Shown piece by piece: positions 27,089-35,235 of a DNA stretch of 64,000 nucleotides. Numbering within the stretch: the first letter of the stretch is position 1; each line of letters begins with the position of its first letter. The position numbers and the translations under genes are program-made. Origin of the DNA: Mesorhizobium japonicum MAFF 303099 (GTDB lineage Bacteria; Pseudomonadota; Alphaproteobacteria; Rhizobiales; Rhizobiaceae); contig NC_002682.1 of NCBI RefSeq assembly GCF_000009625.1, positions 144,316 through 208,315 of the forward strand, read 5' to 3'. The notes beneath the pieces are model-generated. The model was given only the letters and a program-made list of their open reading frames with translations. It was not told the origin of the DNA and ran no database searches.

Positions 27089-27146
27089 GGTAAAATGAAC
27101 ATAGCCGGAACATGATTGCCGGGCAACGCCAAGAGACGGGTGACCC

Positions 27147-27737
27147 ATGTGCAATGATTATCGGCTGATGGTGGACGTCGCCTCGATCGTGGAGGACTTC
27201 GCAGATCTCAAGATCAAGATCCGCTTTAGCGAAGGCGCGCCGAACATCGAGGCGCGCGAGGATATCAAGATTACGGATGTCGGGCCGATCATCCGGACGG
27301 TCGACGGCGCCGAGGGCGAGGGTGATCTGGTCCAGCGCCGATGGAGTTGGCCAGGGCAAAACAAGCGGCCCGTCTACAATTTCCGATCGGATGGCCGCGA
27401 GTTCACATCAAACCGCTGTCTGATTCCAACCGACGGCTTCTACGAATTCACCGACCCGAAGGAAAAGGGGAAGAAGCGCAAGGACAAGTGGCTCTTCACC
27501 AAGCGTGGAGAGCGAGTCTTTTGCGTTGCCGGCATCTGGCGCGAGGCGAATGATGTCGGTGAGGCATTCACGATGCTGACGATGGAGCCCGGTCCGGACA
27601 TCGCCCCTTATCATGACCGTCAAATCGTCATTCTCGAACGGAAGGATTGGGCCGCTTGGCTCGATCCGTCGGTCTCCGCCAAAACATTGATTAGGCCGTT
27701 GCCGGCTGGGACATTGTCGGTCGAGCAGGTCGGCTAA
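27147..27737 (+). CDS. SOS response-associated peptidase (SRAP/YedK-type)
   Basis: 196 aa. It starts MCNDYRLMVDVASIVEDF: Cys2 is exposed after Met removal and forms the protein-DNA crosslink with abasic sites in this family. The conserved RCLIPTDGFYEF (catalytic Glu/Asn region), LFTKRGERVFCVAGIWRE and APYHDRQIVIL (catalytic His) are intact. It protects abasic sites in single-stranded DNA. Divergent from the broken SRAP copy and from dinB, separated by about 58 bases. Confidence 0.85.
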   Translation: MCNDYRLMVDVASIVEDFADLKIKIRFSEGAPNIEAREDIKITDVGPIIRTVDGAEGEGDLVQRRWSWPGQNKRPVYNFRSDGREFTSNRCLIPTDGFYEFTDPKEKGKKRKDKWLFTKRGERVFCVAGIWREANDVGEAFTMLTMEPGPDIAPYHDRQIVILERKDWAAWLDPSVSAKTLIRPLPAGTLSVEQVG

Positions 27738-28393
27738 TTTGACTTCAGGTCATGCCCCTTTGCTCGTTGATAGTGGCGATGCGCCTTCGCGCGATTTCCA
27801 CAATCTCCCATCGAGCACCATCGGCGGTTCTGGGCTCTGCTCTCGTCGACAAAAAGCCAGCCGCACCCTCTATCATCCTGACACTGCCTGACTTTGCCTG
27901 AGCGGATTCCCGTCAGCAGCTCAGCAGCCGACAGGGTGATCGGAGTTAGAAGGCTCGCCATGCCCTTTGTCGCGCGCCAACCGTAGTCGCCTGCGCGCCA
28001 AACGAGGGTTGCGCCCGCCCCGCAAGCGGTCAGGAAATTATTGAAGGCCTCAAGGTCCTTGGTGCGCGGCGTCTGGCCACCGATCCGCGCAATCAACAGA
28101 TTGTAGATCAGTTCGCGCAAAGCGATCGCGCTCTCACAAAGGGAGTTGGCAGCCTCGACGTCGGATTTCCAGGCCCTCTGCAACGCAGTTCGTTCGCCAC
28201 GGGAAAGCAAGTCGTTGGCATGAAACCAGTCCAGCAGAGCTTCCGGGCCAGGGAGCCGCTCTTCAACGTCCGAACGCAACCTCCAGGCCGCCGTGTTCAC
28301 AAAGCGGATCGCCAGATCCTCGTTCGCGAGATGGTGCTTCGCAACGCGCGTGACACTTGATTTTGGAGAGCTGGTGGAACCAATCGGGCTCAT
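27734..28393 (-). CDS. CGNR zinc-finger protein (ABATE domain)
   Basis: 219 aa. N-terminal ABATE (stress-induced, putative nucleotide-binding) domain with LAIRFVNTAAWR and a C-terminal zinc ribbon CQDDRGCGWLFVDESRAQNRRWCSMGDCGNRAKAHRHYQR, whose CGNR signature is complete. Usually viewed as transcription regulators. It is transcribed divergently from an EamA exporter that starts 27 bases from it, so it plausibly controls that gene. Its stop overlaps the SRAP stop by four bases (convergent). Confidence 0.85.
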   Translation of the reverse strand: MSPIGSTSSPKSSVTRVAKHHLANEDLAIRFVNTAAWRLRSDVEERLPGPEALLDWFHANDLLSRGERTALQRAWKSDVEAANSLCESAIALRELIYNLLIARIGGQTPRTKDLEAFNNFLTACGAGATLVWRAGDYGWRATKGMASLLTPITLSAAELLTGIRSGKVRQCQDDRGCGWLFVDESRAQNRRWCSMGDCGNRAKAHRHYQRAKGHDLKSN

Positions 28394-28420
28394 GCCGCTT
28401 AACCTTACCTAACCTGTTAA

Positions 28421-29398
28421 ATGGTTATAAGCCCGATGACCGGTTCTTCAAGAGAAAAGCTTGCGATCGTGTGCGGATTTGCCGCCATATATCTCATATG
28501 GGGCTCGACATATCTCGCGCTCGCGGTCGCTGTCCAAACCATCCCACCATTTGCGCTGATGGGTACGCGCTCGATTGTCGGCGGAGTGATCCTGCTGGCG
28601 TATTCGAAGGCCAAAGCCGACGACGGCGGTTCGATCCGGTCCTGGATCCGCGCGAGCCTCTGTGGCGTGCTGTTCTTCGTAGGCTGTCACGGTGTTTTGG
28701 CCTATGCCGAGCAGCGCATGCCGTCCGGCCTTGCAGCACTGCTCCTGGCGACGATCCCATTCTGGATCATCGTCGGCAGAAGCATCCTCGGCAGATCGGA
28801 CAAACCTCTTGTCAGGACCATTTTGCTGCTGCTCCCCGGGCTGCTCGGAGTCGTCCTTGTCGCATGGCGCAGCGTCGCCGGTCCCGCCGCGCTCCATCTG
28901 TCCGACATCTTGCTCTTGCTGATGGCGTCCGCCTCTTGGGCGCTTGGTACGCTCATTGCTGAAGGACACAACAACAAGGGTTCGTCGGTGGCACTTGCCG
29001 GCCGGGAATTGATCACCGGCGGCGCGGCGCTGATGTTTTTGAGCCTGGCGCGAGGCGAACCGATTGGAGCCGTGGAGCAGATTTCGCTGTCATCCTTCCT
29101 TGGCTGGAGCTACCTCACGCTCGCCGGTACGGTGGTGGCGTTCGGTTCGTACATCTGGCTGCTCAAGAAGATCTCGCCCGCCCTTGTCGCGACCTACACA
29201 TTCGTCAATCCCGTGATTGCGATGTTCCTCGGCTGGGCATTTCTTGGTGAAGAGGTCAGCGTAACCACCGTGATCGGAGGCTTTCTCGTTGTCGCTTCCG
29301 TGGCCTGCCTGCTGGTTGCCAACCGCAATTCCACTCACAAGGAGGCCGCCTCATGGTCGACGCCACCAAAAACCGCAGCGGCGATCGCAAAAGGATGA
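28421..29398 (+). CDS. EamA/DMT-family exporter
   Basis: 325 aa with ten predicted transmembrane helices in two EamA repeats (IYLIWGSTYLALAVAVQTIPPFALMGTRS at the start is the typical first repeat; YTFVNPVIAMFLGWAFLGEEV in the second). YedA-like drug/metabolite exporter of unknown substrate. The ATG at 28421 lies very close to the divergent CGNR gene; a second in-frame ATG at 28436 is possible, and neither has a strong ribosome site. It overlaps the next gene by 46 bases. Confidence 0.8.
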   Translation: MVISPMTGSSREKLAIVCGFAAIYLIWGSTYLALAVAVQTIPPFALMGTRSIVGGVILLAYSKAKADDGGSIRSWIRASLCGVLFFVGCHGVLAYAEQRMPSGLAALLLATIPFWIIVGRSILGRSDKPLVRTILLLLPGLLGVVLVAWRSVAGPAALHLSDILLLLMASASWALGTLIAEGHNNKGSSVALAGRELITGGAALMFLSLARGEPIGAVEQISLSSFLGWSYLTLAGTVVAFGSYIWLLKKISPALVATYTFVNPVIAMFLGWAFLGEEVSVTTVIGGFLVVASVACLLVANRNSTHKEAASWSTPPKTAAAIAKG

Positions 29399-30219
29399 GG
29401 ATCGGGGTCGTCGCCCCGCTAACGGGACGTCCTGCCGATCTCGGGATCGAGATGGCGCAGGCAGTTGGACTGGCGGTCGAGGACGCCAACGACACGCCTG
29501 ACGGTATCCTGTTTGAGGCGATCAGGCGCGACGACAAAGGCGACGAGGCCGAGGGCGCCAAGGGCGCATCAAGCTTGATAGCCGATGACGGCGTGCTGGG
29601 CATAGTCGGGCACTACAACAGCAACGTCGCGCTCGCCGTGGCGCAGCGCTATTGCGATGCGTCGATGGCGCTGATTTCGCCCATCCTTTCCAACCTGAGG
29701 CTGACGGATTCGGGCTGGAACAATGTGTTCCGCTTCACAAGCCGCGACGACGTCACCGCGTCCATCATATCCGACCGTCTGACCGCTGAAATGGGGAAAC
29801 GGCGCGCTGTCGTGGTCAGAACCAACACCGCCTACGGACACAGAATGACCGACGAGTTTGTCCACGCCTTTCGGCGCCGCGGAGGCAGTATCGTGCAGGA
29901 CATCGCTGTAGAGGAAGGAACCACCGAGTTCGGCGCCTTGGTCGGAAGCTTTCCAAAAGACATCGACCTGGTGTTCTACGGGGGCACATTCGAGGGCGCG
30001 CCGTTGCTAAAGGCAATGCGGGCGGCGAAGGTCGGGCATCTGCTCGCGACCGGGGACGGTTGCTGGGATGGCTGGAATTTCCTCGAGCCCGCCGGCGAGG
30101 CGGCCGAGCAGGATGAAGGCGTCCTCGTCCTCTCAGCCTGTCTGGAAATTGGTGTCGTCCAAGGGTCGCGAGAATTTGCTTTGCACGTGGTTCCGAAAGG
30201 CCGGTTCAAGCAGATCTGA
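29353..30219 (+). CDS. Branched-chain amino-acid-type ABC binding protein, C-terminally truncated
   Basis: 288 aa with no signal peptide. The type 1 periplasmic-binding fold reads RIGVVAPLTGRPADLG, VLGIVGHYNSNVALAVAQRY, LISPILSNLRLTDSGWNNVFR, AVVVRTNTAYGHRMTDEFV and DLVFYGGTFEGAPLLKAM. Family members run to about 370-390 aa; this one stops soon after GVLVLSACLEIGVVQGSREFA, so the last part of lobe 1 is missing. AAGGAGG precedes the ATG. Probably a decayed receptor, or a cytosolic sensor. An IS110 relic follows directly and may have caused the truncation. Confidence 0.7.
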   Translation: MVDATKNRSGDRKRMRIGVVAPLTGRPADLGIEMAQAVGLAVEDANDTPDGILFEAIRRDDKGDEAEGAKGASSLIADDGVLGIVGHYNSNVALAVAQRYCDASMALISPILSNLRLTDSGWNNVFRFTSRDDVTASIISDRLTAEMGKRRAVVVRTNTAYGHRMTDEFVHAFRRRGGSIVQDIAVEEGTTEFGALVGSFPKDIDLVFYGGTFEGAPLLKAMRAAKVGHLLATGDGCWDGWNFLEPAGEAAEQDEGVLVLSACLEIGVVQGSREFALHVVPKGRFKQI

Positions 30220-30281
30220 ATGCTTGCTCGACCGACAGAGAAGGCCCTTTGAGCAATCAGCGCTGACGCGACGCCTCTGAT

Positions 30282-30545
30282 TTGAGATTCGCCAGGAGAT
30301 CTCGCTTTGGCGCTCCTTATGAAGTCGCCGGCGGCGGTGGAGCCTACCTCGGCCTGACTCTGCGACGAAAGCAGTCGGGTGAAAAGGCCATCAGTGGCCG
30401 CGTGTCACGCTGGGGCGATTGGCTGTTGCGAACCTACCCCTCCGAGGCGGAGCGGATTCAAGAAGGCAAAGATGGCGGTCGCTGGAAGATCGCCGTTCTG
30501 ATCCGCTGCCTCTGGCTTGATGGCACCAGCTTTGAGTGGGGCAGC
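30282..30545 (+). mobile_element. IS110-family transposase relic
   Basis: The plus frame reads [18 protein letters not shown] followed by [19 protein letters not shown] and, further on, [22 protein letters not shown], the order of the conserved C-terminal transposase blocks of IS110 elements (GAYLGLTPRRYQSGE, GDKMLRTHLFEAA, VAVARKLAVILHRMWVDGTEF). The N-terminal half and catalytic residues are missing. Its ends were not identified. Confidence 0.7.
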
Positions 30546-30803
30546 GAAAGATGGCGACAGATCCGCGAGTCGATTCCAATTGGGCCGTTCCCGGAACCCG
30601 TGATGTCCCCGCCGGACGGTGGTCCTGGTGATCTCGTTGAACCGGCTGACGTCGACTTCGAACTTCGTTGCAGATGTTGAAGCGCCCGATATCATCATGA
30701 AGCATCTGACCTCGGAAAGGACCATGCCCGACGATTACAGAACGACAACTCGGATTGACAATTACCCACAATAAGGCCGGTTCACACTTCTAAAAAGACT
30801 CTT

Positions 30804-32087
30804 TCAAGTCATGAAGAGACCTGGGGAATGGGCGAACGCTATATGATGCGAGTCTTCACTGCTGGCATGGCTATCGAAAGAAAGCGCTCCGGTAGAACTG
30901 TTGTAGATGATGTGGTCGCCACCATGTTGCGCGCCTGGATCGGCGAAAAGCGCGGCTGTCGGGGCGTCCGTGCGAAGGCCCAAGGCGTGGTCGAGGTGAG
31001 GCTGGTGGTGGGAGACGCTGAAGTCCGGAGCCCTGTCCGCATTTCCGGCCGCGGGAGCGGTGCTGAATACGAAGGCATCGCTGCCGTCGACGACGCTCAC
31101 CGGGCCTCTGCCGCCAGCCGATTCTGTCACCCCCTGGCTGGCATTGGCGACATGATCGGCACTCTGGACTGCGTGGGGCAAATCGGCACCATTAATGTGA
31201 TGATATCTACCATCGCTGGGATTGTCGCCAAATGGAGCGCTCGGTGCACTGGAGGTGCTGGGAGCACTGGGGGTGGTAGGAGCACCGAGGGCAACAGTGG
31301 TGCTGGGAGGACTGGAGGTATCAGACGTGATGGGAGTGCCTGCGGCACTGCTTAGATTGTGTTGCTGGAAAAAGGCTTGCAGTTCCGGCGAGTTTCCAAG
31401 CGCTGTGTCGCCTTGTTGCGAACCCCAGGCATACGCGTAGTCGAAGGCGGGTGACGGAACCAGCTGGTCCCAATGATCCATCATTGTCTGCATCTGGGAC
31501 GTGGAAGGGACGACAAATTTGCCATCCGTATCGGTGGTCCAGTTGCCGCCTCCGAACGTCTGATAGACGGGAACGATCTGGCTGTTCGGGACGCCCGACG
31601 CCACGGCTGCCGCCACGGTTCTGTCGATCATGTTGTAGTCGACCGCACTTGTTCCAGTTTGCACCGGATAGGGATCCACTCCGTAGTAATCGATATGCGT
31701 GTTGGCAGGATTGAATGTGTTCGAAAAGTCCGGATTCGCGGCAGACCCCATGTTCATCATGGTGATAAAGGTCTTGGCGCCTGGCAAATTGGAATGGATC
31801 CAGTCGGACTCCGCTTTCAGGTTGTCGGCGGTTGCGTAGACACCCCATTTGCCGGTGGGATCCGGCTCGTCGGCGAGGAAAAAGCCAAAGACCTTCGGAT
31901 TGCCGATGAAGGGGGTGACTTTCTGGATGAAGGACGATGATGTTCCATCGACCTCGTTGAGCCAGACCAAGCCCTTCATCCCGGCTGGCAGCGCGTTGAG
32001 TTCGTCGACGGATTGAACATCAACCAGATTGAAGCCGGCCGTTGCGACGTCCGCGGCTGATCCACCTGATGTGTAATGGAGTGTCAT
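30804..32087 (-). CDS. Glycoside-hydrolase-like protein with RTX-type C-terminal secretion domain
   Basis: 427 aa. Residues 1-248 form a TIM-barrel-like domain (KGLVWLNEVDGTSSSF, VFGFFLADEPDPTGKWGVY, THIDYYGVDPYPVQTG, IVPVYQTFGGGNWTTD), comparable to putative glycosidases. A Ser/Thr/Pro linker follows (about 250-290), then a C-terminal region with DAFVFSTAPAAGNADRAPDF and HIIYNSSTGALSFDSHAS, which resembles the end of type I secreted RTX proteins. It lacks a Sec signal, in line with type I export. A truncated near-copy lies at 34404-35168. Substrate unknown; possible acidic catalytic pair at DEPD and DYYG. Confidence 0.7.
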   Translation of the reverse strand: MTLHYTSGGSAADVATAGFNLVDVQSVDELNALPAGMKGLVWLNEVDGTSSSFIQKVTPFIGNPKVFGFFLADEPDPTGKWGVYATADNLKAESDWIHSNLPGAKTFITMMNMGSAANPDFSNTFNPANTHIDYYGVDPYPVQTGTSAVDYNMIDRTVAAAVASGVPNSQIVPVYQTFGGGNWTTDTDGKFVVPSTSQMQTMMDHWDQLVPSPAFDYAYAWGSQQGDTALGNSPELQAFFQQHNLSSAAGTPITSDTSSPPSTTVALGAPTTPSAPSTSSAPSAPFGDNPSDGRYHHINGADLPHAVQSADHVANASQGVTESAGGRGPVSVVDGSDAFVFSTAPAAGNADRAPDFSVSHHQPHLDHALGLRTDAPTAALFADPGAQHGGDHIIYNSSTGALSFDSHASSEDSHHIAFAHSPGLFMT

Positions 32088-32546
32088 CCGATTTCCTCAT
32101 TTGATTCGACAACGCCCCGACCCCTGCTTACCGGAAGGCGTACATTAGCGCATAATCAAATACCGGCACTCGTTGATAGAATCTTTGATCGACGGCTGAG
32201 CCGTCTCACGGCCGGAAATATTTACGCGAATACCCTTGACACCGTTTCAACATATAGATGATTGATACTAATATATTAACCTAACTCTTTCGAAGATTAC
32301 ACTACCTTTCGCAGGGATTTTCTTTGAAAGTGAAAAATCTTGTTAGTCTTTATGGGGAAATATTTCGTCTGTTAAAAGTCTTTTTTTTAAGTCCCCTATT
32401 TGCATGACGACGCCATATAAAGAATTCCTGACTGTGTCAGTTTCCGGGCTCTCTGGCCCGCGGCGTCAAGTAACCGGAGCTGAAAAACCGGTTCTGAGCC
32501 CGCCAGGCCAAGAAAGGCCCGGCACGTTGAACAGGAATGAAACCGG
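32088..32546. promoter_or_regulatory. AT-rich regulatory region
   Basis: Roughly 32230-32440 is much more AT-rich than the surroundings (runs such as a nine-base T tract near 32390), and it precedes the ugd relic; hairpin-prone GC-rich sequence follows at 32450-32530. Likely promoter or silencer-bound DNA. No gene seen. Confidence 0.4.
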
Positions 32547-32878
32547 ATGAATTTGACGGTCTTTGGAGTTGGCTATGTTGGCCTCGTGCAGGCGGCGGTG
32601 CTGGCGGAAGTCGGCATCAGATGATGTGCGTCGATATTGACGCTGACAAGATCGAGTGGCTCATCCAAGGCATCGTACCGATTTCGAACCGGCTCGAAAG
32701 CCTTGTCAGGGAGAACCATGCCTCCCGCCGCATCACCTTCACAACAATGCCGCGCCGCGGTCAGGCATGGCGGATCCAAATGATCGTGGTCGGCACGCCG
32801 CCGGGCGAGAAAGGCTCGGCTGACCTCAAATATGTGCTGGCCGTCGCCGTCCTTCGATGCCCTGGAAGGGTGCCTTGA
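32547..32878 (+). pseudogene. UDP-glucose 6-dehydrogenase remnant
   Basis: ATG 32547 begins MNLTVFGVGYVGLVQAAVLAE, the NAD-binding GxGYVGL N-terminus of UDP-sugar dehydrogenases. It runs into a TGA at VGIR, then continues in another frame as MMCVDIDADKIEWLIQGIVPI, LESLVRENHASRRITFTT, VGTPPGEKGSADLKYVLAVA. Only about 110 of roughly 430 codons remain. An exopolysaccharide-type locus may have been replaced here. Confidence 0.75.
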
Positions 32879-33060
32879 CGACCCTTCACGTTCCCCTCAA
32901 CCCTCCGTCATCCGCGGACAAGCGATTGTAAACGCTGTAAAATACGCGCATTTATGGACGGAAACTAGCTAGTTGAGCGTCATTTTTCACCGTCAGCAGA
33001 CGAATTCAATCAGGTAAATGTCGCATCGCCATGCCGCTGTGGGCCGCCTTCTAAAAGCTG

Positions 33061-34071
33061 TCAGCGATTTTGGAAACTGTCGTTGGAGAATCCTGGGGGT
33101 TCGCCCGTCGATCGGTCTGTCACACCCATATCGAGCGCGGCAGCGACGGCATTTAGGTGCTCGGGGGTTGGATCGCTCTTCAGTCGCCGCAGATTGAAAT
33201 CGAGATGCTCCTTCTTGAACATGGAGACCAGGGTGACGCCGGCCGAATTCGTCGCGAATGCGTAATCGGCGAGAAATGCGATAGCAACTTCGTTGGGACT
33301 ACCGCGGTATCCGAGGTCACCAAGAGCGGCCAGTATTTCCTTCCGCGTATTGAATTTCGCGACGATTCGATCGAGGCCCGAGAATGTCCCGTGCGTTACG
33401 AACGTCCTGTGCCGGTGAGCGCGCGCCTTCAACTTCGCGAGGTTTGGCTTCAGCGGAGTATTGGCAATCTGCACCAACCGATAAGGCAGCGATTCCTTGA
33501 GAGCCGTCATTCCAGCCTCGAGGTCTCCCGCGACCGAAATGGCCCGGGCTTTCCCGTCCTGAACCACGCGTTCCACGGCCCGGATGATATCCTCGCGAAC
33601 AAGTTCTTCGGCGGTCGCACGATGCAGTGCGAGGACATCGACATAGTCCGTGCGAAGACGCCCCAGGCTCTCCTCGACGCTTGATCTTATCAACTCCGCG
33701 GACAGCGGCACCTTGAAAGGCGTGGGGCGCACTCTTGAAGCGTACTGCTTAAGCGCCGGAACCACCGCGATAGCCATCCGCGACAACGGCTTCAGCAGCC
33801 GCATGGCGGTGGGCGTATTCGGCGGACGCATGCCAACCTTGGTGCAGACGCAGACGCGATCGCGCTTCCTGGATGCAAATTCGCCCCAGATCGATTCAGC
33901 CATCCCGTCGCCATATGAAGGCGCCACGTCGTACCAGGTCACCCCCGCTTCGTAGGCGCGTTCGAGCGTCTCGATTCCCTGGCGCGCTCCGATGCGCGAA
34001 CCAAGCGAAGCGCAGCCAAAACCGATACTTGATACCTTGCTGCCGATTGCTTCGACAAAGACCTGCTTCAT
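33061..34071 (-). CDS. Aldo/keto reductase family protein
   Basis: 336 aa. The barrel shows IGFGCASLGSRIG, the catalytic segment TWYDVAPSYGDG (Asp, Tyr), VCTKVG (Lys) and DYVDVLALHRATAEEL (His), all typical of AKRs. It has a middle insertion (LSRMAIAVVPALKQYASRVRPTPFKV) compared with the shortest members. NADPH-dependent reduction of a sugar or aldehyde is likely; in this locus it may make a sugar donor for the glycan. Its ATG overlaps the stop of the small gene upstream (ATGA). Confidence 0.85.
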   Translation of the reverse strand: MKQVFVEAIGSKVSSIGFGCASLGSRIGARQGIETLERAYEAGVTWYDVAPSYGDGMAESIWGEFASRKRDRVCVCTKVGMRPPNTPTAMRLLKPLSRMAIAVVPALKQYASRVRPTPFKVPLSAELIRSSVEESLGRLRTDYVDVLALHRATAEELVREDIIRAVERVVQDGKARAISVAGDLEAGMTALKESLPYRLVQIANTPLKPNLAKLKARAHRHRTFVTHGTFSGLDRIVAKFNTRKEILAALGDLGYRGSPNEVAIAFLADYAFATNSAGVTLVSMFKKEHLDFNLRRLKSDPTPEHLNAVAAALDMGVTDRSTGEPPGFSNDSFQNR

Positions 34072-34382
34072 CGCGAAGGCTCGTCTCTCAAGCCGGCATC
34101 AAACCAGAGGCCATCCAAGGCGAATGATCTTTCTGTGTTTCCGTGACGGGAGACGAAAGGCATGGCATCCCGCATAACGGTTGCTGCCGGCGGGGCAAAT
34201 TGTTTCTTGACGTTGGCTGCCGGAGCCATGCTTCGACAGGCTAGGTCTCGGCAACGACTATCAGACGCTCGCTCTTTCACCCTGGCCCCGAACTCTTCAT
34301 CGTTGTACCAGCCGATGATCGAAACGATTTCCCCGAACTCAACGTCGTTTCCGAACTCGTTCTGGAACGCAGGATGGCTCAT
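34068..34382 (-). CDS. Small hypothetical protein upstream of the aldo/keto reductase
   Basis: 104 aa beginning MSHPAFQNEFGNDVEFGEIVSIIGWYNDEEF and then a stretch rich in Arg, Ala and Ser. No recognisable domain. Support for it being real is the ATGA overlap with the AKR start; against it, the second half looks low in secondary-structure content. May be a fragment. Confidence 0.35.
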   Translation of the reverse strand: MSHPAFQNEFGNDVEFGEIVSIIGWYNDEEFGARVKERASDSRCRDLACRSMAPAANVKKQFAPPAATVMRDAMPFVSRHGNTERSFALDGLWFDAGLRDEPSR

Positions 34383-34403
34383 TGGATCCTCCGACTTAGA
34401 ACG

Positions 34404-35168
34404 TTATCGACGGGGGAGATCATCGACATTATGGAGATTATGTTTAAGGAAAAAGGCTTGCAGTTCCGGCGAGTTTCCAAGCGCTGTGTCGCCTTGTTGC
34501 GAACCCCAGGCATACGCGTAGTCGAAGGCGGGTGACGGAACCAGATGGTCCCAATGATCCATCATTGTCTGCATCTGGGACGTGGAAGGGACGACAAATT
34601 TGCCATCCGTATCGGTGGTCCAGTTGCCGCCTCCAAACGTCTGATAGACGGGAACGATCTGGCTGTTCGGGACGCCCGACGCCACGGCTGCCGCCACGGT
34701 TCTGTCGATCATGTTGTAGTCGACCGCACTTGTTCCAGTTTGCACCGGATAGGGATCCACTCCGTAGTAATCGATATGCGTGTTGGCAGGATTGAATGTG
34801 TTCGAAAAGTCCGGATTCGCGGCAGACCCCATGTTCATCATGGTGATAAAGGTCTTGGCGCCTGGCAAATTGGAATGGATCCAGTCGGACTCCGCCTTCA
34901 GGTTGTCGGCGGTTGCGTAGACACCCCATTTGCCGGTGGGATCCGGCTCGTCGGCGAGGAAGAAGCCAAATAGCTTCGGATTGCCGATGAAGGGGGTGAC
35001 TTTCTGGATGAAGGACAATGATGCCCCGTTAGCCTCGTCGAGCCAGACCAAGCCCTTCATCCCGGCTGGCAGAGCGTTGAGCTGCTCGACGGATGAAACG
35101 TCAACCAGATTGAAGCCGGCTGTTGCGATTTCTGCGGCTGATCCACCTGATGTGTAATGGAGTGTCAT
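34404..35168 (-). CDS. Truncated copy of the glycoside-hydrolase-like protein
   Basis: 254 aa, nearly identical over residues 1-245 to the protein at 30804-32087 (start MTLHYTSGGSAAE), then a different ending (FFLKHNLHNVDDLPRR). The Ser/Thr/Pro linker and RTX-like tail are absent, so the copy is unlikely to leave the cell by type I secretion. Mostly synonymous or conservative differences suggest recent duplication or gene conversion. Both copies are on the same strand and bracket the ugd relic and the AKR gene. Confidence 0.7.
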   Translation of the reverse strand: MTLHYTSGGSAAEIATAGFNLVDVSSVEQLNALPAGMKGLVWLDEANGASLSFIQKVTPFIGNPKLFGFFLADEPDPTGKWGVYATADNLKAESDWIHSNLPGAKTFITMMNMGSAANPDFSNTFNPANTHIDYYGVDPYPVQTGTSAVDYNMIDRTVAAAVASGVPNSQIVPVYQTFGGGNWTTDTDGKFVVPSTSQMQTMMDHWDHLVPSPAFDYAYAWGSQQGDTALGNSPELQAFFLKHNLHNVDDLPRR

Positions 35169-35235
35169 CCGATTTCCTCTTTTGATTCGAAACGACCAGG
35201 CTTGAAAGGTACGATGAACCAGAAATCCTCCGCTC

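Noticed and set aside
29353..30219. Calling the binding-protein gene a pseudogene
   Set aside because: The frame is open with a good ribosome site; truncation is clear from length but a shortened product may still be made, so it is listed as a truncated CDS.
34068..34382. Resemblance of IIGWYNDEEFG to the GAPDH C-terminal segment SWYDNEWGY
   Set aside because: Too short and the rest of the protein does not match GAPDH; not used as an annotation.
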